From Cucumis sativus (taxonomy: Eukaryota > Streptophyta > Magnoliopsida > Cucurbitales > Cucurbitaceae): a stretch of DNA of 64,000 nucleotides. Under the pieces are notes generated by a model that was not told the origin of the DNA, did no database searches, and was given only the letters and a program-made list of their open reading frames with translations. Below, piece after piece: positions 26,114-38,900 of this stretch. How positions within the stretch are numbered: the stretch's first letter is position 1; each line of letters starts with the position of its first letter. Location: NCBI RefSeq assembly GCF_000004075.3, contig NC_026657.2, positions 32,784,732 through 32,848,731 on the forward strand. The letters run 5' to 3'. Made by a program: the position numbers and the translations under genes.

Positions 26114-26449
26114 AAAAGCTTGTCAACGTGACGGTATCTTATGTCGGAAGGAACACTTATAGGAAGGAATTGGTTTGTGTGACACACCATGCATATGCGA
26201 TGGGAAGAATGGAGAGTAGAAGGGGAAAGAATTGTGGGGAGTTTTTGCAGAACACGTAGGATTGAAAGTCCATTTTGTTTCCCTGAATGAATGTGGCCAA
26301 GGATGAATCCTGAAAAAGATATGACTTATATTCAAATGAAGTCGATAATTACAGGTGTGATTGAAAATTTTGTGTTGAAATCAAAATATGAAGATGATAA
26401 CTTCAAAAATCATTTGCTATTGTTGACTTTTGAGGATGAAGAAGAATAA
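26114..26449 (+). pseudogene. CYP94 pseudogene fragment (C-terminal part, inverted)
   Basis: On the plus strand, opposite to the intact gene, a roughly 335-bp stretch matches the last third of CYP94 coding DNA, starting near the AAAAGC(A/T)TGTC that encodes KAC. Recognisable pieces are FV..HT.HM with indels, then RIESPFCFPE, a stop, MWPRMNPEKDMTYIQMK, and ITGVIENF, ending at a TAA at 26447-26449. The heme-loop equivalent PRMCLGKDM has become PRMNPEKDM, so the ligand cysteine and glycine are lost. Several in-frame stops and at least two frameshifts lie upstream. It has no 5' portion, no I-helix and no anchor. It is a decayed partial duplicate with no enzyme function. Confidence 0.85.
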
Positions 26450-27799
26450 TGATAACTTTGCTATTATTTTGTGTTGAAATTTTGTTTAAAGAGAAAATAA
26501 TAATAAATCCTCGTTCTTGAATTTTGAAATTTAACAAATTTACTCCCGTAAAAAACTAGCTCACACATCTTGTGTTGGTTTATTTTGTACATAAAAAATT
26601 GTTCTAAATAAGAGTAATACTTAGATGTAATTTGTCTCAATTTACAACCATATATATATGCGTAATATATGACAAATTGTATGCATGCATAATATGTCCA
26701 TACAACTCCCCTCCATTCAAGTAGATTTTCAACAAAAAAGAAGAAAAATAATTATGATTTAAGTAGTAGGTAGTGTTACGTAGTTACAGTAGTAGCCATA
26801 CATTGATTTATAACATCCATTACTTTTGCTTATTTGTTAGTTACATTTTAAGACTTTTATATTTTTAAGAAAATCAAACTAAAATTTGAAAAATTTAAAA
26901 ATAGTAAAAAGATATAAAGCACAAAAGTACGAATTAGATACAAATGATTAAAATAGTAAACATTGTCTGCATCATCTCTAATTATAGTTTAGTTCTATAG
27001 TTAAAAAATATCTATATAATCTTCAATTTTTTTTCAAAGAAAGGGCTAAAGTTTCATTTACGAGAATACAACCCACCACATGCATAAACTAGCTACTAAA
27101 TTCAAGGTTTTTGTAATTATGGTTATAGTCTGCCTCTACTAGATACTCAATCATCATATACACTTTAAAAATATATATTTAAAATAAAAAGATTCCTCCA
27201 ATGTGAATATATTTGTTTAAAAAATGTCACAATGGTTAAAAATCGGCCGATTTTTCGTAGGCTAAAGTCTTGACCATTTTTGGACCGTTTTTGGTACAAC
27301 CGTTAGTGCACCACAAATGAGCCCCACCCTACTTTCCATTTTTAAAAACTTACATGTTTTGGTTTTCGAAACTTGATTTTTAAATTCGATCTATTTTTTT
27401 GAGAAACATTTCTTAAAATTTAAAAATAATTAACAAAAAATAGTTAAAATACGAGGAATGGACAAAAACAAAGTATTATGAAAGTGCCGTTACTAAATAG
27501 AATATTAAAATTTTAATCCATACAAACTCGAGACTTAAGGTGTAGGATTTATAACTTTTTGAACAAATTCTAAAAACCCCAAAAGTATATGGTGGAAGTT
27601 GAAACTATATGAATACAAATTAAACTCACAAGTATATACAAATTATGACCCACAAATTTACAATAATTCTATAAATTCAACCCTTAAATTATAAAAATTA
27701 ATCTTTTCAAATAAATTCAAACAACAATATATGAATTCAAATGTCCAATTTTAACTCTTAAATATTGGTTTGGTACTCTCTTGGACTTATCTAGAGCCA
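26450..27799. other. AT-rich intergenic region
   Basis: Start of a desert of about 16.7 kb. Nothing coding is recognised here. There are short AT and TA runs near 26651 and 27172. Confidence 0.55.
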
Positions 27800-27935
27800 T
27801 TCTTTTTTTTACTTCACTACGTGGTTCTTCATTCTTATCGAATATATTTTGAAGTAGGGATGATAAGACAGTTGTTAAGAGGGTGCCCACTTAGTAAGAA
27901 TCCTCGAGTGCACCTACTTACCTGTTTCATATCGC
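27800..27935 (+). mobile_element. Probable LINE 3'-UTR scrap
   Basis: The sequence GGGATGATAAGACAG followed by TTAAGAGGGTGCCCACTTAG and TGCACCTACTTACCTG resembles, as the reverse complement, the 3' end of the minus-strand LINE at 56145-56230 (GTAGGCGCATCC, CACCCTCTTAAC, TCCTTATCAT). The similarity is short and imperfect. No adjoining reverse-transcriptase sequence and no poly-A tail were seen, so this is a heavily truncated relic or a related repeat family. Confidence 0.45.
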
Positions 27936-30900
27936 TTACCAAAAATTATATTGAAAGGAGTAACTTCGAGTATCTTTCTAAAGATTGCGGTGCCGTGTCT
28001 CACCATATTTAATTTTCAAAAGTGAAATCTTCCATCAACATCAACACTTTCAATTGAATTATTTCTTCATTCTTCCAAAACTTTTCTCCTAACATCTCTG
28101 GACGTGAGATCTTCCATCCATATTGTTACTAAATTTTCAACTAATCAACTCACCATATATAAAGCTAAGGAAATAGTTGTTTGATCTAAACATAATTTTC
28201 AACAACACATCTTAGTAGATATAAATAGATATAAATTAAATTAATTGATAATCATTAATTAATTGTATTTATTAAAAATTAAATTGTAGGAAAGAAATCA
28301 CAATTCATAATTATTACAATCTCAGACTTTATAGATTATATTAAACTTATTAATTAATTAACAAATAATTGTATCAATTTTATAAGAAAAGCTGACACAT
28401 GTAAATTGATAAAATATTTTGATGTAGCATATTGAAAGATACTAATAAATTAGAGACACACGAATTTTATTTTAAAATTTTTAAAATTTTTTATTAATAG
28501 ATCTTATATGTTCGAATCTTCAACCTCACATATTTTTCCACGTTGTTGAAAAGAAGATTTTAAAAGAGTTTCATTAACCTAACCTAATTAGGGTTGCAAT
28601 TGTCAACCAACCTATAATATTATTCAGAGGTGTAAATGATTTTTATCCATAAATTCTATGAAAATGAATGAAACTAACTTTAAGTCACTACTTGAAAAAG
28701 TCAGTTAAATATTGAATAATTTCAATGAATTGATGTAATTCTTTTTAATAGTTTATCTATCCATTTTTATTGACAAGAAACTTTGAAAGAGAAAACAAAA
28801 TACATACGATTATACGCAACACATATGTTTGATATAATATTATAATATTTTAGAAACCAATCAACATATATTTGATAAGTATATAATAAGATAATTTGCA
28901 ATATATGCATACATAGTTACATTTTATGATACAATAAAGACACTCGAAAAAATAAACTTTGATATATGCGAGGTAAATTTACATTTTTTAGTATATTTAT
29001 AAATCAATATATTTGACATATACTTAAAATATAATCAGAGAGGTAATTGAGATTTTCAAATTGAAAACATTTTTACATTAAATAAAAATCAAGCAAAATT
29101 ATTAAATAATAAAAGCAAACTCAAAATTTGAAAATTGAGTTCATAAAGAAATAATTAAATATTTTAAAAATTGGACTAATAGCGAAAAGATTAAATTGAT
29201 TAAAAATTAAAGCTAATTTATTTTTAACGAAATAATTCAAAGTCTAAGATAATAGAAAAGAAAATTTCGTGTAAAAGTGTTAAGTGGAATGTATCAAATG
29301 GGCCATCTAATTGTGAGGTATTGTGGGCTTTAAGGAGGCTTTTGATGCCTAAGCCCAAGCCCAATTTTATCTATCTATTTATATCTTAAATATATCCAAC
29401 GATCTAATAAGAAGAAGATAAATCATATCTTTTCGTTCTTAGCATAACTCAGATTAAATTAGTATTAGTTTTTTGGTTTTAAGAAAAAAGAAAAACAATT
29501 AGTAAGCAGTTCATTTCATGAAAAAACCATCTTATAATAATAACTATTTTATTTCTATTATGATATTATGAAACTATTTTCTTTTTTCTTTTTCATTATT
29601 TTTTAAAGTTCAACTCATAAATATTTTTACACAAACTTTTTTCTACTTATAATGTTTTTGAAAACTAAAAAAAAAACGTTACTTTAACAAATTTGTTCTT
29701 TTTTTCTTTACTTTCTAAACTTAAATAAAAACTTCTGTCTTAAGAGATGAGAAGTAGTTAGAAGATAGATAATTATAGTGTTTTCTATTACTTCATTCAA
29801 AATTTTGTTACATTTTTTAAAATGTTGGAGTTTATTTGCTATATTTAAAAATATCTATGTATTCATATATTTTTATTATAGTTAATTTTCTACTCAACTT
29901 ATATACCCTTCAACTCCATAAATACTACACTCATGCTTTAATCAAACTATCTAAATTACACTCTCTTTTAAACATCAACACAATCAAATATGAAAAATAC
30001 TATTACTATTATAAGTAATTTTAGACTAAAAGATAAAATGAAAATAGCAAAGAAACAAAGGTACTAAGTAGACTATAAAAATGACAAAAGAAAAATAGTC
30101 GATAAATAATGTTGAAAGAATGGAATGGGTCTAGGAAGAAGGCGGGTTAACTTGATTCAAATCACAAGCATAACCTATAGACTAAGGCCAACCTCTCTAA
30201 ATCATATGATTCTTGCACAATGTAGAGTTGCAAAGGAAATAGAAGAGTTGTGAGGAGCATGAGGTTTTCCTTATCAAAAGAGGAATAGGTCAAGCATTAG
30301 ATTGTTCATCTCCTATATACTTCACCATATGTTTATATATATCTTCTTTCCTCAAATATAAATTTACCATTATCACATTAAAGGGCATGTCACTTCCCCT
30401 TTCTAAATTTAGACATCAGCAACCATACATTATATGAGGAATGTGGTGGCTACATACATACAGCTAGAGACAGCAAAACATACACAAAACTTATATTCTA
30501 ATTTCAATTAAGAAAGGTATAATATATATATATATATGTATGTATAATAAAGTGTACAAAACTATACACACACACAGATATATATATAATCATTAGATGA
30601 CAGAAAAGTTGGATAAAAGTAAATGAAGTGGGACGCCAAGAGTCGACCCCGTTTAATTTGTCTGTTACTCAAAGATGGGTTGGTGAAAAGAAATCAAAAT
30701 AAAATAAAGTTTATTAATTTCTTCTTCATTTCCCAAAAGGCCAAAACCAAACCCCTTCAAAGCAAAATCAGATATGGTCTTTATGTACCAAATATCATTT
30801 GTCCCCAACCCAAAAGCATCCCTTTTGTATTTGGTGGCCACATTTTAAAGCTTAATTAAAGTTGGACTCCATCTTTTTTAATCACACTCATAAATATAAA

Positions 30901-33900
30901 CAATCTTTAAAAAGTATTCTCCATCTAACTAACATTTTTTATCAACAAAATTCTAAACATCCATAGTTTAGATATGTGATGAAAAGAAGTTAAGTTTTTA
31001 TTCCAGGGTTGGAGTCGATATCTCCCAACTAAATAAAGCATGTCAAAGGAGGGTTTAATCAGAATTTTGGACAATGATTTTTTTTATTATTATTCTTTTT
31101 AATTTTTGGTAGTGCTCATGACTAAGCCCATTTCAAAGGCATATCAACGTGTTGCTTTTGAAAACCTCTTGGATTATTTTGGAAATAAAGGAAAGAATTA
31201 GCCTTTGTGGTAAGTATATAAATATAGTGGATGACAGTGTGTTGTTGTTTTAAATTATAATTTAGTTAGAGGGAATCAACAACGAAATTAAACCACACGT
31301 TTCAGAAAATTATTTAGGGTTTTAATTTGTTTAGTTTAATTGAGTATATTATATAATGTATATACATGGATAATTAATATAAATTTTAAGAGATGTTTAG
31401 ATAGAACATATATATATGGTTAAAAATTAAGAACATGAAATGATGGTTTAATTATTTAATTTAATTTCTTTATGTGGAGTAGATGAGAGAGAACAAAAGG
31501 CATAGAATAATAATCGAGGTGGCCAAGGGGGAATTTTCTATGTTATATATTAGACAGAAAAGAAGATGATTAAAGCCTTATATAGGCTTAATTATTTAAT
31601 TTTAATATTATTCTTTAGTACTTTTTGGTTAATTGCAATAGGATAATCATAACATCTTTGTCACAAAATCCTTTTAATATATATATGACATAAAGCTAAA
31701 GCTCTACCATTGTTGTGTTATGTGTGTTCTAGTAGTAGTTGTTTAACACTTATAAATTTACAATTATGTAAATTTTCTTTGAACAATTTACATGCCATTT
31801 TATAATTATGTATATTAGATAATACTATATTGTAAAAATAGTTTGTTTTGTATGCTTAGAAATAACAAATCCACTCATAAATTCACTTATATTCCCAAAA
31901 CATAAGCTAAGTCTTATGAAAACTTAAAATATAAGTTTATAAAACTTGTTTTTATTTTTATAATTGGATTAAAAATTCTAGCATTTTTAAAAAAATAGTT
32001 GAGTTCTAGAATTAACTTGATTTGACACTTAAATTATAATTATAAACACCCTTTTTTTTTCACATTTTAGCAATAACGTCCATAATTCAAAATTATGGTC
32101 TATTTTAATTTTAGAAACTAGTTAATCAATAAAATTGATTAAGTAATTCAAAGTTAATATAATTAATTGTTATATTTAGTCGATCAAAGTCGAAATTAAA
32201 AAATGGACTTAATAGGGTAATTTATATGGGTCCAATATAATGCATTTAAGATCGATTAAGATTATCTGTTGCTCACATCACCAATGCGTACGGATCCATA
32301 TGTTATAATTAGTGCCATCATTATATTATGTTTCATTGCTTATCAAAGTTTCTAGAATATTAATAGAGTATTAATTATCTCAAAAAGTTCATATAGTTCT
32401 ACTGTGATATCAACAAATAAAAAAGAAAGGGAAAAAAATCAACACAAACATGTATGTCATTTACTATCTGAGAAAAATCAAGAAATTTTACAACAAATAC
32501 TACAAATAAGTTTGAATAAGTTTTATGTTAATTAAATGAACTAAAATCATTGTTACCCTTACCCAAGCCAAATAAACTCATGGTTAAATTAAAAACTTAG
32601 GGTTTCATAAATGATATATATATGTATGTATGTATGTATTCCTTTGCTAATTTTCATCGAGATTATATTAATAAAGAATGAAATGGGTTGCTACATACAA
32701 ATGCATTATATTATTTGTATTATTGTATATGAGTTGTTGTAATTGGTGGGTGAGTGGTGCATTATATTTTCCAAATTGTTCACTAAGTGCTGTGAATATT
32801 GGGGCAATTGGAAATCTCTGTCATTATAATTTTTGTCCCATTTTTGGGCCATTTTATTTGTTATTAATAATATTTTCAATATCCTCATCATTATTTTTTT
32901 AATACAAGTGGAGAATGGAGTTTTATGAGGCCAAATACATGTTAATTACTTACATCTAAATTTTGATCAAATTAAATTTATATCATTCTCCTCATTCTAC
33001 TAACTTTATTAAAGCCTTTACAGGTAGAGAAATCAATATTAATTAAAAAGAAAATAACTTTATTAGAATTTTGATTACAAATTTGTATCATTGTGTAATA
33101 ACAAGTTTAAACTATTAATACCAATTTCAGAAGTGTGAATAGTAAATGTAATATTTGTCATCTAACATTCACCCCCAAAAAGTTAAAAGTTAATATTAAT
33201 TTGCAAGAAATAACAATAACTTTGGGAAATTTTTATCAAATTTAAATAGAGATCGAAGAAAAAAATTGGTGAGTGAAAAAGTTCATATTTTAAAATAAAA
33301 ACTAAAAATGTGAAGGAAAAAAAAAGGTCCCTACGGACAATTACGAGGATTCACACTATAAAGTATAAAAACAATAGATGGCAGTATGAATATGAGAATT
33401 CATCAAACTCAAACAAATACTAGATTTAGAAAATAAAATTTTGAGCTAAAAGAAAATATTTTACGGGAGAGTGTTGATATCACAAGTTAAAAACATTTTT
33501 TTCTTGAAATAATTTCTAAAAGAGATGAATGAGTTACTCATCATATCGTCAATTAAATTTTGAGATAGAATAATTTCGTGTTTATCTAATAATTTCATCT
33601 CGGTAAAACATGTATATATATAGTTACTCATCTCATCGTTAACGAGTAATTTTGAGAAAAAAAAGAAAGATATTTTTATTAAAGAATAAAAAATATATTC
33701 ACATTAAAAATGGGCATGTTTTTCACATATATGTGACATGATGATAAAAGTATTAGACTAATTCATGTAAAAGTATATTGGCTCAAAAGAAATAATCATG
33801 TAGAAGGAGAAAATTAATGAAGTGATGGATGATTAATTAAACCATTTGGATTAGTGACAACTGAAAATGAGAAACTAATTAGTTAGAAAAAGGGAAACCC

Positions 33901-35459
33901 TATAGCTATGTTAAGCATTAAATATATATATACATTAGTTTTAGGTCAATATATAATTTGATATACCTGCTTTATGTCAATAAAAATAAGTTTATTCACC
34001 CTTCATTTTTTTTTTTATAAAAAAATTGTAATTTATGTACTAAAAACGTATTGGATAATTTCTTTTTTGGAAATATAAGAAAGATTTGAATAGTTTGATA
34101 ATCACTCCATTTTAGTTTTTAAAAATTAAGTTAAACACTACTTTTTACTCCTTGTCCACTATTATGTCGTGATTCATATTGTCCACTATTATTTTGAAAA
34201 ACCAACCCAAATCTTAAAATCTAAAAACTACAAAGAAAAAAGAAAAAAAAAGAAATAATTTTTGAAAAATAAGATGAAATTTAAAAGAAACCAAATGTAA
34301 ATTACAAAACAACAAAAGATTATCAGACGAGATGGTTATTCTATAAAGTAACTAAAAGAATATAAAAATAAGCTCATTTAGAATATTTAAGTTGTTAATA
34401 GAATTTTGAAGTCTAAAGTTAATATATTTAAACTTTAAAGAATTATTTAGATAAATTTATTTTTAGATATGTATAAGAAAACAAGAAAGAAATATAAAGT
34501 TCTTTAATAAATATGCATACATACGTGAAAACTTAAATAATAAACACGGTTAAATTTGAGTTATTTAATCTTATTAGACTACTTTCAATCGTAATTTTCT
34601 TTTCTAGTTAGTTGTTCACTTTCTATAAAAAATATTAAGAATCAAGTAAACTATTAAAGAAAAAAACTATTTTTCAAAAACTTAGCTTTGTTTTTTTAAA
34701 TGTTGGCTATGATAGAGAATAATAACTATCGGTAACTTTTCAATATTATGATATTTATTATTGATATAATCTAAAATTTGGTTAGAATCATTAAAATTTT
34801 AGTAAATTTATAATAATTTTAAAAACATATCAAACAAATTAGTGGTAATTATAGTAGGTGTGCAAAGATTTAAAATGTCATAAATACCTAAATTCAACAC
34901 CATACAAAGCTACTTTATTAAGCTTAAGGAATTTTATCTCCAACATATATTAAAGGACTTAATTAATTACATCAACATATCATATCTGTATATATAAAAC
35001 ATCCATAGAAATATTTAAAAAAAGTGTTTACAATAAAGAGATGGAGGTTCATTTTCAACACCAAAAGAGTAATTTTTCTACCTATACTTTCACATTTGTT
35101 TGTTGACTTTGAGCTCATGATTCTGATTATTATTTTATTTATCACAACCTCTCTTCTCTAGAACATCTCATGTTTTAAGTTTATATCAAATTGAGCACAA
35201 ACATAGACTACACCATGCTTATTATATACTTAATTAGGGTTTTGTGTTCCTTCTTCGTTGCATATATATCAAATCTCTCAAAAGCATGATCTTGATCCAA
35301 CTTGTCCAAAACAAACATGTCTTTTTTATTTATTTTGTTTGTTAATTCCGAAAAATCACTAAAGGGTGAAACACTCGGGCATTGCATGACCAACAATTTA
35401 AAACTTGTTTGATAGAAAATAATAGATTGACATGTAAATAAGATAGAACCAAAAGATCA
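27936..35459. other. Gene desert, AT-rich
   Basis: No protein-coding, tRNA or rRNA gene is recognised. The open frames present (for example 29836-30018, 30623-30859, 32678-32902) are short, AT-biased and without family motifs. The 32678-32902 frame begins with an ATG and a hydrophobic N terminus like a signal peptide, but nothing else supports it. TA-rich runs occur near 30520-30590 and 32611-32640. Confidence 0.5.
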
Positions 35460-35960
35460 GCACTTTCCACGTGGTGTTTGTCACATTCACTCTAAAGCTT
35501 AAGTCAAAGACCAAAATAAGTGCATCAAATTAAGAATTTATGAGTAGCCAATGATGAACTTACTTTCGCAAGAGTTATAAATTATATATTTAATTATAGG
35601 TACCAAAGACGTGTTTCAAGTTGGTATTTTTCTAGGCTTGGTCTTGGCGGCCAAGGTTGAGATTGAACACATTTTTCTTAACTATTACGTACTTTGAGCC
35701 TAAGATAATTATGTATTAAGCCGAGACATATGTGAGGCATGTTCCATTAGGCATTTTGTGTGATTTGGCTTTGACCTTCGCCGATCAACGCTAAATACAC
35801 TCACTTAAGTTTGCTCCTTTTTATTTAGGCCCATTTTGGTCCGAAAGTTTTTTCATCTTGAATATAATCACAATGTCTTCTTATCTTTGTTGTTATTTAT
35901 GTTCTCGCTAGATCTTGATTTTGTTCAACTGATATAAATTTACCCCCAACTGTTATCATT
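35460..35960. other. Less AT-rich unidentified block in the desert
   Basis: About 500 bp stands out from its flanks by mixed composition, with a CACGTG G-box near 35468, GGCGGCCAAGG near 35647 and TTCGCCGATCAACGC near 35777. It may be the remnant of an old transposon or a regulatory segment. No open frame or terminal repeats were found. Confidence 0.3.
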
Positions 35961-38900
35961 TCATACCTTTTAACCTATGTTGGTGTAAATGTATAAGATG
36001 TGTTTGAGATTTTACGTATACTTACAAAGGTAAGATCAAATTCTTCTCAATTATTTGCAACTTATGTACATTTGCATTCCTAACTATATTAGAACTTTCT
36101 AATTCATCACAGATTTCTTTTAAAGAAAAATACCAAACAATTTTTGTTACGTTTTTCAAATTTAGAAAAAGTTGATAGGGAGAAATGTTGTTAGAGAGTG
36201 AATATTAGTTAGGAGTAAAGGTGACAGTCAGATACAATATGACACTAATTAGGGAATATTAGTAAAGAGAAATTAAATAATGTATAAGAGAGAAACCTAA
36301 CTTTTAGAGAGTGAAAAGAGTCTAAAAAGAATTTGAGGAAAAGAAAAATATAAATTCCCAATTTGATAAATATATATTCTTTCATTATAGAAAATAGATA
36401 TATTACATAGAATGAAAAACTTGACGAGTTGTTTGATTTTAAAAAAAGTTTTATGAAAATGACATTCTTTTTCAAGTCAATCCAAATAGATGCTTATTTA
36501 ACTTTTTTTTTTATGGTAATATAAAAGTATTCATTAAAAGATTTTACTTAATGTTGGGAGTTACGCTCACTTTGTCAAATTTACACGAAGGATAAAAGAC
36601 TTATTTACTATATCTCTCTTTCTCGTGGCCATGCATGTATCTACAAAAGAGAGGGTATGTGTTGGCTCTTATCAAGAGAGATGGAAGAGACTTGGAGCAT
36701 AGGAATATATACTTAGATATGTTTAATATTGTTCCTATAATAAGAATGGCACAGCTGAAATCTAGATGGGCCATAAAGAAAGTTCCTTAATTGTACCTAA
36801 CACGTATACGTACGATAAATGTTAAAACAACTAAGACTAATCAAAGAAATTTAATCAGTCATATAACCTCACCTCTGTCTTTGGTGATATATATATTCTA
36901 AAAGGCCAAAATAAAATGAAGCCAAAATGAAGCCACAACTTGGCTTCTTAAGAGCTGTTGATTTTGGAATGAGAATTTGAGTCCATTAAATTGTCCTTTA
37001 GCCTCATATTATTCTGTTGGTGTGTAAAGTAAAAATATAGAGCATTATTATTTTGATGAGGACATGAGGTTCCAAACTTTGTCTCTATTCATATATATAT
37101 ATATAGTTTAGATTTGGATGACAAATTTTGAGATTAAGAATATTGAAACCAAGTCCTAACTTCCACTTTCACTAACTAAACTATATATGGTTAGAAATAA
37201 CATAATATTAGTTTTCATATTAACAATATCAAAAAAGACTACTTCATTTCAATTTTTCAGTCTAGAGAGACCTCAACAAAACCTATTCAATTTTTTTGTG
37301 TCCAAGGAACGTCACTAATGAGACCTTAGTCAAAAGAAATTTGGGCAGGGTTTGGTTTATTTTTATCTAATTCTATATCACTCTCTTTTTTTCCCTCTTG
37401 AGTTAAACGTTTGATATGAAATGTAGAGGTTATATTTAGGTTTGTCTAAAATTTCAGATTCAACTCCCCAAAGTTTATTTTTTGTAATACTTTATAGTAA
37501 AAACGACGTGCATCATACTCTCCACACAGTTTATAAACAATTGAAAAAGGTTTCACATCTAGAATTCTAATATAGTAAATCTTCAAACGTTCATTCAACA
37601 AGACTCATGAAAATCTTCGGAAAATAAAAACTCAACCTTATGCATAAGATTTTAAGAGAAATAGATAAGTGAGCCAAAGAGAGTTATAAAAATAAGGACC
37701 CATGACAATCATTTTTTCTCTTGTTCACATACATCAGAAAACCCTAAGTTGAAGCCAACGTATGTATTCTTTTTAGTGGAATCTTACACACCCTACTGTC
37801 CAAGAAAATCAACTTGGATTACCCAAAGAAAAAAGACAATACAACACTCCAATGATTGTTCCCAACATGCTCATGGATTATATTGCTACCTTATGCCTCA
37901 CACACATCCAACATCGTTTGCCCTTATGGTCCCACGAACTATTTCCCATATCTTCTGCTCTCACTCCCAAAATTTAATTCAATATATAACTCAACTTTGT
38001 TAAGAAGGATTATACTAAAAAGTATATATAAAAGAATGTTTCTACAACTTAAAGTGGTCATAAGTACGAGTCTTTCATCTTGAAGCTTTTTCTAAATTTA
38101 GAAACAAAAATCAGACCTTCAAAGTTTTATATATAAACACTAATGAATCAATTTTCTTTTGTTGATTATTTAAAATAGGATACTCTAAGTCTTAAACAAA
38201 ATTGCATTGAATGAGTACAATCATGAAATTGACTTGAACATATATAGTATAGGTAAATGTCATGATTAGTATGACATAGACAAAATTCTCATATCAACTA
38301 GATAATGAAAAAATCGTGCAAGTACATATAAATAGTACTTCTAGTAACAAAGAAAAATAATGTCCTAAGGGCTATATACTTTTCTCTAGTAGATATAGAT
38401 TATGTTTCTTCTTTGAGAAATAATAATAAGTACAATATTATATTATAGACCATTTTGACAAGACAGAACAACAACTAATTTCTTTTAATTTGACATCACA
38501 TTTTAGTGAAATTTAAAAGAAGATTAAATTTGGATATTGATTCAAAAGAAAAGATTTTAAAATAAGATCATGAAGGTGGTTAAAAGAAAAAGATGATGAA
38601 AATTCATTGTTGTAATGATAAACAAACACTGTCTGATGATCCATTAAGTTTGGCAAGTTGAGTACTGTAGCTTACTCACGTCATCATCCTAAAGTTTTGG
38701 CTGAAAAGAAATCCAAAAAAAGAAAACAAAAGACAAATGAGTGTGTGTGTGATGATCACATAAAGATGATCATCGTATAGATATAATTTTTCATATTACC
38801 TATATTTACTATATAGTATAAATGATTGATAATTTAATTTCTCAACGTATCAAACACTTATCAATCACATATACGAAATTTACATGCATGGTTCTCTAAC

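Noticed and set aside
32678..32902. 74-codon frame with hydrophobic N terminus
   Set aside because: Signal-like start only; the rest is AT-driven hydrophobic sequence without conserved cysteine spacing.
35460..35960. Possible LTR retrotransposon remnant
   Set aside because: No paired repeats, primer-binding site or gag/pol motif found; kept only as an unidentified block.
37749..38003. 84-codon frame in the desert
   Set aside because: Non-ATG start region, no family resemblance and a second overlapping frame of equal quality.
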